Shown one piece after another: positions 16,879 to 25,825 of a DNA stretch of 33,440 nt. The stretch is taken from positions 1 through 33,440 of IMG/VR virus record IMGVR_UViG_3300045970_000106. The stretch is one strand, 5' to 3'. Positions within the stretch are counted from its first letter, which is position 1; each line of letters starts with the position of its first letter. The notes below the pieces were generated by a model, which searched no databases, had not been told where the DNA came from, and was given only the letters and a program-made list of their open reading frames with translations. A program made the position numbers and the translations under genes. Source of the stretch: a virus.

Positions 16879-19125
16879 ATGCTAGAATTTACCAAATTGA
16901 CTAATGCTAGATTGCCGGTTATCCTAAAGGATTCGACCTCTAATCCAGTTATTGCCGCTCAATATAACGCTGTCCAAATAACAATCATCAAAGATGATGG
17001 CACGCAGGCTGATCTCACAGTGCTTTCTGCTAGCTGGTCTGAAATCACGGGAGCAGCGTATAGTTCTCAGGGTTATTACAACTACGTTCTAACTGGAACG
17101 TATCTTGACGTAACTGGCGTTTTTCAATACTCAGTCCTATACACTGGCTCCGTCCCATACTTCGGCGTCGTAAAAGTTACGGAAGGCGACACAGGAGCTG
17201 TGTTCAACCGTATTGGCATCCCGATCAGCGGAACAATATCAAATGACATCCAGAACGTGCCGGCGGCGGCATCTTCAGGTGGATTCACATCAGGAGACAG
17301 AGCGTACATCTCACAAACGTTCCACTCTGTTTCGCTGATGCCAGCTGACGTCGCGTCAAATACTCACGTTGATTATCAAATCTCGCAAAGCTTCTGGATT
17401 GGAGATAGACAGAATCTCACAGCTATTAAGGCAAAGACAGATCTACTGCCGTCAGACCCAGCGTCTAATGCAACGGTCAACGGTTACGTTAACAGTGCTG
17501 TCACGTCAATCAACAACAATGCTACCAACGGGTTTACACAAATCAAGGGTGCTTCGTGGGGAAGTGACCACACGCTGTATAACATCGGCGTCCACACAAG
17601 CTATTCATGGTCAAGTGGCGCATTGCAGAGTTTCCTGTCATATACATTTGCCACGATAACTGGCAACGGCTATGTTTCAGGAACAGACGACCTCCACGCC
17701 CTCTCTGTCGCTATACAAGGCATCACGCCAGGATCTGGTGGCGGTGGATTCTCGACGTCGGACAGGACGATGCTTCAGTCTGCATACTCACAGACGCTGC
17801 CGTTGCCCGCTGATCCTGCTTCACAGTCAGCTCTATCTCAAACTATTCATTCTGCGACACTCAAGATACAAGGTCTTTACCCGTATGGCGCAAGCACTGG
17901 TACAAACCCACTCTACCCAACGCTGTATAATATTCTCACAGCGTCTAATGCAATCAAGGCAAAAACAGATTTCATTCAAAATGTCAATTACGTTCCAACG
18001 TACACTGACCTCGTGAACGTAGTTACGTCAGGCGTCAACGTTTTGGCAGGAGCTAATTTTATTACCAATACATCGTCACTTGGTGGTATATACGCAGCTG
18101 GTACTGCATCTTCCTTCACATCACAGGACAGGACTTGGATATCACAGACATTTACATCGCAATCACTCATACGCGGTGACATTTCTACAGTTGGCAACAA
18201 CGTACTTAATATCAAGAGCAAGACTGACCTTCTGCCAAATGATGTTGTCTCTTCTGCTACGATCTTCCCATTGCTCTACGAAATCTCCGGTAACCTAGCT
18301 TCATCTGGTGGTTTCTCGACGTCGGATAGAAACAACATCACAGCGATCAAGACAAAGACTGACACGCTCCCAGCTCACCCAGCAGACGCAGACATAACGT
18401 TTAACACGTCTGACCGGTCGATAGCAAACCAGATCTACTCAAAGACGTCAAACCTGCCAGTTGACCCTGTTTCTACGACATACGTCACTCTTGTTAGCCA
18501 GTCACTTGCTACGACTGTAATTAACGGGAATGCATCTGTAAGTGGTGCTGTTTCATCTAGCAATAATACAATATTGGTTGCTGTGACAAACAGCAATAAT
18601 ACAACATTGGTAGCTGTGACAAATAGCAATAACACAATCTTAGTCGCTGTGACGAATAGCTTTAATTCTGTAGACTCGAAACTTGGGACGCCATTCTCTG
18701 GAACAGTCGCAGCAGCTCTTACTGCTACATACCACCAAGCTGCTCTGGCTGCAGCTGGTGGAGGTGGAGGTGGGTTCACAAGCACAGATCGCACGCTATT
18801 AAGTGACACGAAGACATCAGCAGACGCCGCCGCTGTGCAGGCAGAGTTTGCAAAGTCGTCTGCTGATAACGCTGCTAGCGCTGCAGCTGCGATAAATACT
18901 CTCATCGGTGTTCCATTCTCTGGATCGGTAGCACTAGCCTTGACTGCCACGTATCACCAGGCTGCACTGGCTGCTGTCGCCGGTGGTGGAGGAGGCCCAA
19001 CTGACCTAACACCTGTTTTGAATAGCTTGACTGCAGTGTCAAACAAGCTAGGAACTCCCGTAGATACTGTTTCAAGAGATGTTTATGAGGTTGCCAAACT
19101 GATAAGCAAATTGCCAAAGAAGTGA
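16879..19125 (+). CDS. Long rod-like tail fibre protein with degenerate repeats
   Basis: A 748-residue predicted fibre shaft. Residues 1-110 form a compact beta domain (LTNARLPVILKDSTSNPVIA, VQITIIKDDGTQ, GYYNYVLTGTYLDVTG) likely to attach to the virion. The remainder is a long rod with a recurring motif: GGF-[ST]-[ST]-x-DR, then 15-20 residues, then K-T-[DS]-x-LP-x-[DH]-PAS (for example GGFSTSDR and AIKAKTDLLPSDPAS). Near residues 560-600 there are three 11-residue repeats SNNT-[IT]-LVAVTN. Two copies of a block of the type LGTPFSGTVAAALTATYHQ follow, each ending in a glycine run, with an Ala-rich helical stretch (DAAAVQAEFAKSSADNAASA) between them. The glycine runs may be hinges. No enzymatic motif is visible. 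Confidence 0.75.
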   Translation: MLEFTKLTNARLPVILKDSTSNPVIAAQYNAVQITIIKDDGTQADLTVLSASWSEITGAAYSSQGYYNYVLTGTYLDVTGVFQYSVLYTGSVPYFGVVKVTEGDTGAVFNRIGIPISGTISNDIQNVPAAASSGGFTSGDRAYISQTFHSVSLMPADVASNTHVDYQISQSFWIGDRQNLTAIKAKTDLLPSDPASNATVNGYVNSAVTSINNNATNGFTQIKGASWGSDHTLYNIGVHTSYSWSSGALQSFLSYTFATITGNGYVSGTDDLHALSVAIQGITPGSGGGGFSTSDRTMLQSAYSQTLPLPADPASQSALSQTIHSATLKIQGLYPYGASTGTNPLYPTLYNILTASNAIKAKTDFIQNVNYVPTYTDLVNVVTSGVNVLAGANFITNTSSLGGIYAAGTASSFTSQDRTWISQTFTSQSLIRGDISTVGNNVLNIKSKTDLLPNDVVSSATIFPLLYEISGNLASSGGFSTSDRNNITAIKTKTDTLPAHPADADITFNTSDRSIANQIYSKTSNLPVDPVSTTYVTLVSQSLATTVINGNASVSGAVSSSNNTILVAVTNSNNTTLVAVTNSNNTILVAVTNSFNSVDSKLGTPFSGTVAAALTATYHQAALAAAGGGGGGFTSTDRTLLSDTKTSADAAAVQAEFAKSSADNAASAAAAINTLIGVPFSGSVALALTATYHQAALAAVAGGGGGPTDLTPVLNSLTAVSNKLGTPVDTVSRDVYEVAKLISKLPKK
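18559..18657 (+). repeat. Three tandem 33-bp repeats
   Basis: Three consecutive 33-base units start at 18559, 18592 and 18625. Each encodes the 11 residues S-N-N-T-x-L-V-A-V-T-N. Differences between units are mostly at third codon positions, so the protein repeat is maintained by selection. Confidence 0.8.
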
Positions 19126-19131
19126 GTTATC

Positions 19132-19158
19132 ATGAAACAAACTACGTATAGAAAATGA
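19132..19158 (+). CDS. Eight-codon leader ORF possibly coupling the next gene
   Basis: ATG at 19132 opens an eight-residue frame (MKQTTYRK) whose TGA overlaps the next gene's start codon as ATGA. The next gene has no obvious Shine-Dalgarno of its own, and an in-frame TAG at 19149 rules out any earlier start for it. Translational coupling through this mini-ORF is possible. There is no evidence that the peptide matters. Confidence 0.3.
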   Translation: MKQTTYRK

Positions 19159-19778
19159 CAACGTCATCAAACTATTCTGCAGATACATTCGTCACAGCAG
19201 CCAACCCGGCTCCTGGCCGCCAGATTGTCTATGAATATCCTGTTCGTTCAGGAACTCAATGGACCGTAGCATACACAACTCGTTCTGATGGGGGAATTGG
19301 TCAAAACGTTTACATCGCCGGTGGTTTAGGGCCCGGCGGAGTTATTCCAGTTAGCCAGACAAATCCGACGTCAATCTCTCTTTCTGGAGTGACGATTGGT
19401 GGCGTTCTAGAGGTCACAACAAGCGCTGGCAATCCTGTTGAAATTACAGGGTCTGTCTACGTTTTGAATCAATCTTCTGGATCTGGCGGTGGAGGCATGC
19501 TTCCGGCATCGGGAAGCGTCCACTATAGCATAGCGTTTTCCACGTTGTCTACGCCATTGCTGTCAGCTAATGCATCAAGAAAAGCATTATCTATTTATAA
19601 CGATAGTGACCAGACGTACCTAGTTAGGCTAGGAACGGGAGCATCCACGACATCGTGGTCATTCTCTTTGTTTCCACAGCAATTTTATGAAAGCCCTTAT
19701 CCAGGGTTTACCGGTGATGTTTCTGGAATAGGCTACACTTCAGGAAGTGGCACAATACACGTTGAGGAAATGACATAA
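19155..19778 (+). CDS. Short fibre protein sharing terminal modules with the next gene
   Basis: A 207-residue predicted fibre or fibre-tip protein. The middle carries GIGQNVYIAGGLGPGG followed by a VIPVSQTNP strand, resembling the first residues of the following 1321-residue protein. The last 70 residues (LSANASRKALSIYNDSDQTY, then LVRLGTGAS, then YESPYPGFTGDVSGIGY) match a small beta domain commonly found at the C-terminus of phage fibre proteins. The same domain ends the next gene product. A glycine-rich linker (SSGSGGGG) separates the two parts. The first possible start is this ATG, because an in-frame stop precedes it by two codons. Its stop overlaps the next ATG by one base (TAATG), implying coupled translation. 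It looks like a minimal version of the next protein without the long repeat shaft. Confidence 0.75.
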   Translation: MTTSSNYSADTFVTAANPAPGRQIVYEYPVRSGTQWTVAYTTRSDGGIGQNVYIAGGLGPGGVIPVSQTNPTSISLSGVTIGGVLEVTTSAGNPVEITGSVYVLNQSSGSGGGGMLPASGSVHYSIAFSTLSTPLLSANASRKALSIYNDSDQTYLVRLGTGASTTSWSFSLFPQQFYESPYPGFTGDVSGIGYTSGSGTIHVEEMT

Positions 19779-22700
19779 TGCCTATCACCTCAGGAATTGG
19801 ACAAAATGTTAACATTTATGCTGGTTTGACAGGGTCACTTCCCGTCACGTCAACCATAAGTGAGCCTGTGTGGGTTACAGGAACAGTTACAGCAGCAGTG
19901 TCCATTCCATCAATAACAACTTTAGAATCATCTGTAGGGGCCACTGGGGCCCTTGCACCACTTTCTGCTACAATGGTTGGTGGTTTGTGGCAGGATGGAA
20001 ACATTTATCCAGTTGCTGTAGATTCTGCCGGAGTTGTTCAGGTTGCGCTGGTTGCTATAACAACTCCTTTGACGGTTGACGGGCTTGTCGGTGTCTCAGG
20101 AGCAGTGGCAATAACATCAGGAGTTTTGACCAGCATAACGAATCCCGTCATCGTAACGAGTACACAAGGCTCGCCAGTCTGGATAACGAGTTCACAGTCG
20201 ACTGCACTTTCTATAACAGGAACTTTGCCAGTCACAGGGCTAGTTGGTGTAACAGGAGTTGTTGCGTTGAGCTCTGGCACTGTGACTGCTCATGTCGACG
20301 GACTTGTCGGAGTAACAGGAACTGTCCAGATTTCAAACTCTACAGGTACGCTGAATGTTGGTCAGACAGGTTCATTTGTCGTGACAGCGTCTCTTACAAA
20401 TCCGATACCCGTTTTTATCTCTGGCGTGATGTCTGCAAGCTTCACAGACACAATGACTGTGACAAGTTCATTAGCGTCTCCTGTCTGGACAACAGGAACA
20501 ACGACGATCGCTCTAACAGGCGCGTTGCCAGTCACTGGTCTCGTTGGTATTTCAGGAACAGTCGCGATAACTTCCGGTGTGCTTACGAGTGTCACAAATC
20601 CCGTGACTGTGACGTCAACATTCGCAAGCCCAGTGTATGTGTCGTCAACGCTCATAAATCCAGTTAACACAGTTGGCCTTCATGGAGTGACTGGCACAGT
20701 CGCTGTAAGCTCAGGTGTGATAACTGCTCATGCTGACGGCCTTGTCGGTGTTACTGGGGCTATTGCGATCACTTCAGGCGTCATCACTGCTCACTCAGAT
20801 GGTTTGCATGGAGTGACAGGAACAGTAGCAATAACTTCTGGCGTGCTGACGAGCATCACAAACACGGTTGTCGTGACGTCAACGGTCGCGAACCCGTCGT
20901 ACGTCACAAGCACAATCACAAGTCCAGTTAACGTGACAGCATCACAAAATAGTCCTGTTACAATAGCTGTGACTGGCGTTCTTCCTGTAACTGGAACAGT
21001 GACTGTTAGTACGACGTCATCTCTTGTCACTGTGGGATTGCATGGTGTAACTGGCACAGTAAACGTTCTAAACTCCACTGGTGTTCTCAACGTTGCTCAG
21101 ACGGGAGCGTTTGTTGTCACGGGAACAACAACCATCGCAACAACAGGAACACTTACGGTTAGCCAGAGCAATCCCGTCCTAACAGCTTCTGTTGCTCAGA
21201 CAGGTGCGTGGGTAGTTACAGGAACAGTAACGCAGAATGTTCCTGCATTCCCAAGCATTTCTGGTGCGATCACGAATGCTGGTGACATCGTTACTCTTGC
21301 GCTTGGTTCTGCTGTTGGTGCTGCCATGTCGCTAGAGGGCACATTCTCTGGCAACATACGCCCGCAGGTTTCCTATAACAACGGTGCAGATTGGCACATC
21401 GTCGAGGTCGTCAATCCAGACTACCGTGTCGAAAACTTATTTACTCGTGTTTCGTCATCTGGTATTTTCCTGCCATACTACACTGCCGGCGCAACTCACA
21501 TACGTCTAAGCGCAACTGCCATGGCATCGGGCCAGGCAAGTGTTTACATAAACACGAGTAACTCTCCACCTCACGTAGACATGACTGCTGTTGAAGATGG
21601 CGAAGGAATACCAAAGTACGGTAACATGGTCGGCGGTAACGATGGCGGCTTCTTCAGATTTGTCAAGGTAGACCAGTCTGGTGCTCTATACGTTTCTGCA
21701 TCGCAAGATCGTCCCGTCTGGATTACTGGCGTAATCACTTCGGTTTCGGCTGCAACAGGAACATTCGTTGCAGTAGAAAATTCTGTCGGCGGTGATGGTC
21801 AAATAACTCCTGTCTCTGCTACACTGGTTGGTGGTCACAATACAGGAAACCTACAGTCGTTTAACGTAACACCAAATGGAACAGTCGTTGTGACTGGCAC
21901 GATGACAGCGTATCAGACTGGCGCTTTTGTCATGACAGCCACACAGGCAAATCCTGTCTGGATAACTGGTTCAATCGCAACAACTGCCGGTACGCAGATT
22001 GTAACATCAACATTCGCCAACCCAGTCTGGATAACTGGAACATCGACTGTCACAGGAACAGTTAACGTCTTCCAAACCGGAGCTCTGCAGATAACTGGCT
22101 CGACAACAGTTTCTGGTGTAGTTACTGTCGGGTTGACAGGCGCACTCCCTGTCACGATGGGAGCAATCACAGGCACTGTGACAGTAGCACAGACAGGCGC
22201 ATGGGTCGTAACAGGAACACAAACAGTCACAGCGTCGCAAGGCTCGCCGGTTACAGTTGCTATAACAGGAACGTGGCCAGTAACTGGCACTGTGACAATT
22301 GGATTAACATCATCTCTTGCTACGACTACAAACGGCCTTGTTGGTGTGACGGGTGCTGTTGCTATAACTTCTGGCGTTCTGACAAGCATTACGAATACAG
22401 TTGTGATGACAGCAACGTTGGCTAACCCAGCATACGTCACTAGCACTGCTGCAAACCCAATAAGTAGTATCGGTCTTCATGGCGTGACTGGTACAGTTGC
22501 TATTAGTTCCGGTGTCCTGACAAGCATTACTAACAACGTTCACACTGATGGTTTGATGGGTGTATCAGGAACAGTGGCTATTTCATCAGGTGCTTTGACA
22601 ACACTCGGAACAGTCACAAACCCGGTCACAGTCACCAGCACATTTGCTTCGCCAGTCTATGTCTCATCAACATCAGGAAACCCAGTAAACACAGTTGGTT

Positions 22701-23743
22701 TGCATGGAGTGTCTGGCACTGTCGCTATCACATCAGGTGTTCTTACGAGTATAACGAACACAGTAGTCGTTACATCAACAGTCGCGTCTCCTGTACATGT
22801 GACTGCGTCAAGCGCAAGTCCGGTCTCTGTTGCTATTATTGGTGCTATCGCTGCGACTAACGCTGCTGCACTGCCAACAGCAACGCTGAACCCAGTCACT
22901 GGAACTCTTGCTCTTGCAATGAATGGAAACACAACGATTGCGTTGTCTGCTACAGCAGCAGGGTTCCTAGCAGTTTCTATGACAAACCCAGCATCTGCCG
23001 GAGCAGGTACTCAATACGGTTCTGGCGTTTTGATGGCGAATGCTACAGGAACTTTGATGGGTGGTGCTGGTGCAAGCAATGACTTCCAAGCCATCACAGC
23101 TCATGGCACAAACTTTGATGCTGAAGCAGTTCGTACGTCTGGTGCTCTTGAGGTTGATGCACACCTGAAGGGATACAACGGAACTACATTTGATCGTGTG
23201 CGAACACTCGGTGTAGGTATTTTGCAGGTTTCGTCAACCATCGCTGCACCAGTTAACGTGACAGGTGTTGTCACGTTGGGTATCACTGGCGCTCTGCCGA
23301 CAACAGGTCTAATGGGTGTTACCGGATCAAGCACACCTAGCGATGCATTTGCAAACCCGACAACAGCTCTTCTTGCATTTGCCCTTGGCGCTCAATGGGA
23401 CGGAACACAATGGGTTAGAACAAGAGGCGGTGTTTCAGGAACACTAGTCCAAACAAAGCCTGCTGCAACATCAGCTATCACTCAGGTTGCAGTAAACGGA
23501 AACACTGTCGTGACATTGCTAGCAGCAAACACAAACAGACTTGGTGCAACAATACAGAACGCAGGTTCTTCAACATTCGCATCACACGTCAAGTTGGGAA
23601 CTGTAGCAACGCTTGCATCATACACAGTTCGTATTGCTCAGAACGGCTATTACGAAGTCCCATCAAACTACAACGGTGCAATAACAGCAATAAACTCAGG
23701 CTCACAAGTGACTATTCTACACGTCACAGAAATAACACAGTAA
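19778..23743 (+). CDS. Giant VTG-repeat tail fibre protein
   Basis: A 1321-residue predicted fibre shaft, the largest gene here. Two tracts (about residues 95-490 and 680-1020) are built from short Val/Thr/Gly-rich beta repeats. The most regular is a roughly 20-residue unit G-L-x-G-V-[TS]-G-x-V-A-I-T-S-G-V-L-T-S-I-T-N, which I count about 13 times including degenerate copies, interleaved with [NS]-P-V-x-V-[TS] strands. A globular region around 490-660 (SLEGTFSGNIRPQVSYNNG, YRVENLFTRVSSSGIFLPYY) divides the shaft. Blocks like LSATMVGGLWQDGNIYPVAV and GTQYGSGVLMANATG are of a kind seen in phage tail proteins. The C-terminal 75 residues match the terminal domain of the preceding gene. The composition implies a long fibrous beta structure, perhaps trimeric. 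Several long antisense frames across it are by-products of the repeats. Confidence 0.8.
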   Translation: MPITSGIGQNVNIYAGLTGSLPVTSTISEPVWVTGTVTAAVSIPSITTLESSVGATGALAPLSATMVGGLWQDGNIYPVAVDSAGVVQVALVAITTPLTVDGLVGVSGAVAITSGVLTSITNPVIVTSTQGSPVWITSSQSTALSITGTLPVTGLVGVTGVVALSSGTVTAHVDGLVGVTGTVQISNSTGTLNVGQTGSFVVTASLTNPIPVFISGVMSASFTDTMTVTSSLASPVWTTGTTTIALTGALPVTGLVGISGTVAITSGVLTSVTNPVTVTSTFASPVYVSSTLINPVNTVGLHGVTGTVAVSSGVITAHADGLVGVTGAIAITSGVITAHSDGLHGVTGTVAITSGVLTSITNTVVVTSTVANPSYVTSTITSPVNVTASQNSPVTIAVTGVLPVTGTVTVSTTSSLVTVGLHGVTGTVNVLNSTGVLNVAQTGAFVVTGTTTIATTGTLTVSQSNPVLTASVAQTGAWVVTGTVTQNVPAFPSISGAITNAGDIVTLALGSAVGAAMSLEGTFSGNIRPQVSYNNGADWHIVEVVNPDYRVENLFTRVSSSGIFLPYYTAGATHIRLSATAMASGQASVYINTSNSPPHVDMTAVEDGEGIPKYGNMVGGNDGGFFRFVKVDQSGALYVSASQDRPVWITGVITSVSAATGTFVAVENSVGGDGQITPVSATLVGGHNTGNLQSFNVTPNGTVVVTGTMTAYQTGAFVMTATQANPVWITGSIATTAGTQIVTSTFANPVWITGTSTVTGTVNVFQTGALQITGSTTVSGVVTVGLTGALPVTMGAITGTVTVAQTGAWVVTGTQTVTASQGSPVTVAITGTWPVTGTVTIGLTSSLATTTNGLVGVTGAVAITSGVLTSITNTVVMTATLANPAYVTSTAANPISSIGLHGVTGTVAISSGVLTSITNNVHTDGLMGVSGTVAISSGALTTLGTVTNPVTVTSTFASPVYVSSTSGNPVNTVGLHGVSGTVAITSGVLTSITNTVVVTSTVASPVHVTASSASPVSVAIIGAIAATNAAALPTATLNPVTGTLALAMNGNTTIALSATAAGFLAVSMTNPASAGAGTQYGSGVLMANATGTLMGGAGASNDFQAITAHGTNFDAEAVRTSGALEVDAHLKGYNGTTFDRVRTLGVGILQVSSTIAAPVNVTGVVTLGITGALPTTGLMGVTGSSTPSDAFANPTTALLAFALGAQWDGTQWVRTRGGVSGTLVQTKPAATSAITQVAVNGNTVVTLLAANTNRLGATIQNAGSSTFASHVKLGTVATLASYTVRIAQNGYYEVPSNYNGAITAINSGSQVTILHVTEITQ
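20079..23330 (+). repeat. Degenerate 20-residue (about 60-bp) repeats in the giant fibre
   Basis: Degenerate units encoding G-L-x-G-V-[TS]-G-x-V-A-I-T-S-G-x-L-T-S-I-T-N recur through this span, in two tracts separated by a non-repetitive domain. Neighbouring units differ freely at synonymous positions, so they are old at DNA level while the protein motif is conserved. Spacing between units is variable because other short Val/Thr strands intervene. Confidence 0.7.
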
Positions 23744-23746
23744 AAT

Positions 23747-25129
23747 ATGCCATACTTTCCAGACACATCGGTCTTAGGACCAGGTTCACTAAACGGAGCA
23801 TTGTCGGGCGCAGTCGAACTGAGTTTCTCAGGTCCAGCTCAGTCGTCGTCTGTTGACGCGGCAGGTATTGGAACTGTATTTCTTTCAGGTGGTGCCAACA
23901 TTCAAAACGCAGGTGTACAAGTTGGTTACGCTGGCTACATCAATTTTGACGGTACTGCTCTAGCAAGTGTTGCCATCGCCGCCAACACAGCGACTATCAC
24001 TTACAACGGCGGAGCAGGTGGAGCAGCATTACTTGTTCAGGACGAGGGATTGAACACGCAAGCAGTTCAGTTGATGAACTTCGTGGGCACAGGCGTCACA
24101 GCAACAGTCTCGCCCGCAAACACAGCAACAATAACAATCAATGCTGGTGCTGCATCTGCTGGTGGTCTTGATAGATCTATTCAATACAATGACGCCACTT
24201 CTATATCTGGTTCTAATATTGTTGACATAGACTTGTCAGGAAATTTGAATTTGGCTTCTGCTGTTTCTGGTGGTTGGAGCCCGTTAACTCCTTCTGCTGA
24301 CTCGATCACGTTGTTTTCAAAAAAGCGTGGTGGACGAAACCTGCTGGGATTTATTGGTCCGTCAGGCCTTGATGTGATGGTTCAACCAAACATATTTTTG
24401 AACAAGGTTACGCTTCACAACGCAAGCGATGCCTCGACTACGATTACGTCATTTGGCGCTGCTGCCCCGGCCACGACAGGTACTGCTGTTGCAGCAGTTC
24501 AGGCAACCACAAACTTCTCGTCGACACTCGCTCGCATCAACTATGGTAACCCAGCCGGACCGGCTGGCACTACAGCTGGATGGGGGTCTCCTACTGCTCC
24601 GTATTGGATTGGTTCACGAGCTGGTGAAGGTGGCTTCTATTTCGTTGCTCGTGTTATTCTGGCTTCTTCAGGAACTGTTGCTGACAGGCGTTTCTTTTGT
24701 GGGTTCCAAACAGGAACAGCGTATGCTGCAACGTCACCAGGAAACCAGGATCCTACGTCTGTTGTTAACTGCTTTGGTGTTGCTAAAACAGCGACGGGCA
24801 CTCAGTATATCTTTACTCACACAAATGCAGCCGGCGCGAACGTCGCTGTCAATACAGGAATTACTCACAACTATGGCGATGTGTTAGAGGTGCGTATCTT
24901 TGCCAAACCGTCAGCCACGCAAATCAATATGTCTCTTGAGGTTTTGTCAGTCGGTGGCTCTGGTGTTGTCGGCGCTGGACCTCTGGCCGAATACGCAACC
25001 ACAGGAAATCTGCTAAACTTGCCAGCTAACACAACACCACTTGCGTGGAGAACATACATGCAGATGACTGGCACGACAGTCGGTAACCGTTTTGCTCCCA
25101 TGACAGTTTACACCGAACGGGACTACTAA
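23747..25129 (+). CDS. Tail fibre protein with GPSG receptor-binding region
   Basis: A 460-residue protein of a widespread phage tail-fibre type. The N-terminal half holds several copies of a module of the form [FV]-x-G-x-G-V-x-[AV]-x-x-x-x-A-N-T-A-T-I-T-[IY] (for example SVAIAANTATITYNGG and VSPANTATITINAG), plus the linker VQDEGLNTQAVQLMNFVGTG, which is very typical of this family. Around residue 190 lies LFSKKRGGRNLLGFIGPSG followed by LDVMVQP, the signature found in many T4-like and unclassified phage fibres just before the receptor-binding head. The C-terminal 230 residues form an aromatic beta domain (PYWIGSRAGEGGFYFVARVI, RRFFCGFQTGT, GDVLEVRIFAKP), probably the receptor-binding jelly roll. 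It begins 3 bases after the giant fibre gene. Confidence 0.88.
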   Translation: MPYFPDTSVLGPGSLNGALSGAVELSFSGPAQSSSVDAAGIGTVFLSGGANIQNAGVQVGYAGYINFDGTALASVAIAANTATITYNGGAGGAALLVQDEGLNTQAVQLMNFVGTGVTATVSPANTATITINAGAASAGGLDRSIQYNDATSISGSNIVDIDLSGNLNLASAVSGGWSPLTPSADSITLFSKKRGGRNLLGFIGPSGLDVMVQPNIFLNKVTLHNASDASTTITSFGAAAPATTGTAVAAVQATTNFSSTLARINYGNPAGPAGTTAGWGSPTAPYWIGSRAGEGGFYFVARVILASSGTVADRRFFCGFQTGTAYAATSPGNQDPTSVVNCFGVAKTATGTQYIFTHTNAAGANVAVNTGITHNYGDVLEVRIFAKPSATQINMSLEVLSVGGSGVVGAGPLAEYATTGNLLNLPANTTPLAWRTYMQMTGTTVGNRFAPMTVYTERDY

Positions 25130-25138
25130 GGAACGTAG

Positions 25139-25804
25139 ATGGGTAAGATTCAGATAGGCAGATGGGCTCCAACGTTAACAACTAAGATGGCGCTTGGGCA
25201 TTTTCTTACGTCAATTGGGCCTGTTGTATCTGCGAGCTTTACAGACAACTTCGACACTCCTCCATACCCGACCATCATTGACCTGTCTGCTAACTGGTCC
25301 ATACCAACGGGTGCGGGTCAGGTGCGATGCATCAGCGGGCTGGCTTACGCTCCTAGCTTAACCGGTCAGGCGTACTACTCCGGGGCAGGGGTGGTCGGGG
25401 CAGACCACTCGTCCGCAGTAAACTTGGGCCCGGGTCTGGGTTCAGGTCCGTCAGTTAGGCAGCAGGCAGATAATCAAGCTACTTACTGGCTTGATTCGGT
25501 TCAGATCTTAGATGAATCTAACCCTGACGCCACATTCTACTATTCGGTGATGTATCTGTACCGGCGAAGTTCGTCTGGAGTGGATATGCAGATTGGTTCG
25601 TGGACTGACGGGCTGACCGAACCACAGTACCTACGCTTGTCGGTGGCCGGTTCCACGCTGACACTCGCCACGTCCGACCTAGGTATCACTTGGATTGACC
25701 GAACCACGGTTGTTGACGCCACGCTAGCCAACGGGTTCCCGGGCATCGTCTGCAAGATCGGCAACATCAACTCGGCCACCGTGACATTTACGACGGGTGG
25801 TTGA
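25139..25804 (+). CDS. Jelly-roll-like fibre tip protein, GC-richer than neighbours
   Basis: A 221-residue protein, not assigned to a named family. After about 40 residues it reads as a single lectin-like beta-sandwich: FTDNFDTPP, LSANWSIPTGAGQVR, AYYSGAGVVGADHSSAV, ATFYYSVMYLYRRSS, PQYLRLSVAGSTLTLATSDL, GITWIDRTTVVD, NGFPGIVCKIGN. That strand order resembles laminin-type carbohydrate-binding domains. It begins with TAAGGAACGTAG before the ATG, 9 bases after the fibre gene. The DNA is visibly richer in G and C, with runs such as GGGGCAGGGGTGGTCGGGGC, than the flanking genes, which suggests a more recent acquisition. It probably forms the tip of a fibre or a separate adhesin. Confidence 0.7.
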   Translation: MGKIQIGRWAPTLTTKMALGHFLTSIGPVVSASFTDNFDTPPYPTIIDLSANWSIPTGAGQVRCISGLAYAPSLTGQAYYSGAGVVGADHSSAVNLGPGLGSGPSVRQQADNQATYWLDSVQILDESNPDATFYYSVMYLYRRSSSGVDMQIGSWTDGLTEPQYLRLSVAGSTLTLATSDLGITWIDRTTVVDATLANGFPGIVCKIGNINSATVTFTTGG

Positions 25805-25825
25805 AGTATCGCATAAGGAACATTT

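Noticed and set aside
20079-23330. CRISPR array or other regularly spaced DNA repeat
   Set aside because: Repeats differ at silent sites, spacing varies and the whole span is one coding frame; there are no identical repeats with unique spacers.
19816-23334. Several long antisense frames across the giant fibre gene
   Set aside because: They mirror the Val/Thr/Gly repeats of the plus-strand gene, have the same low-complexity composition and no ribosome sites, and the plus-strand frame is clearly the coding one.
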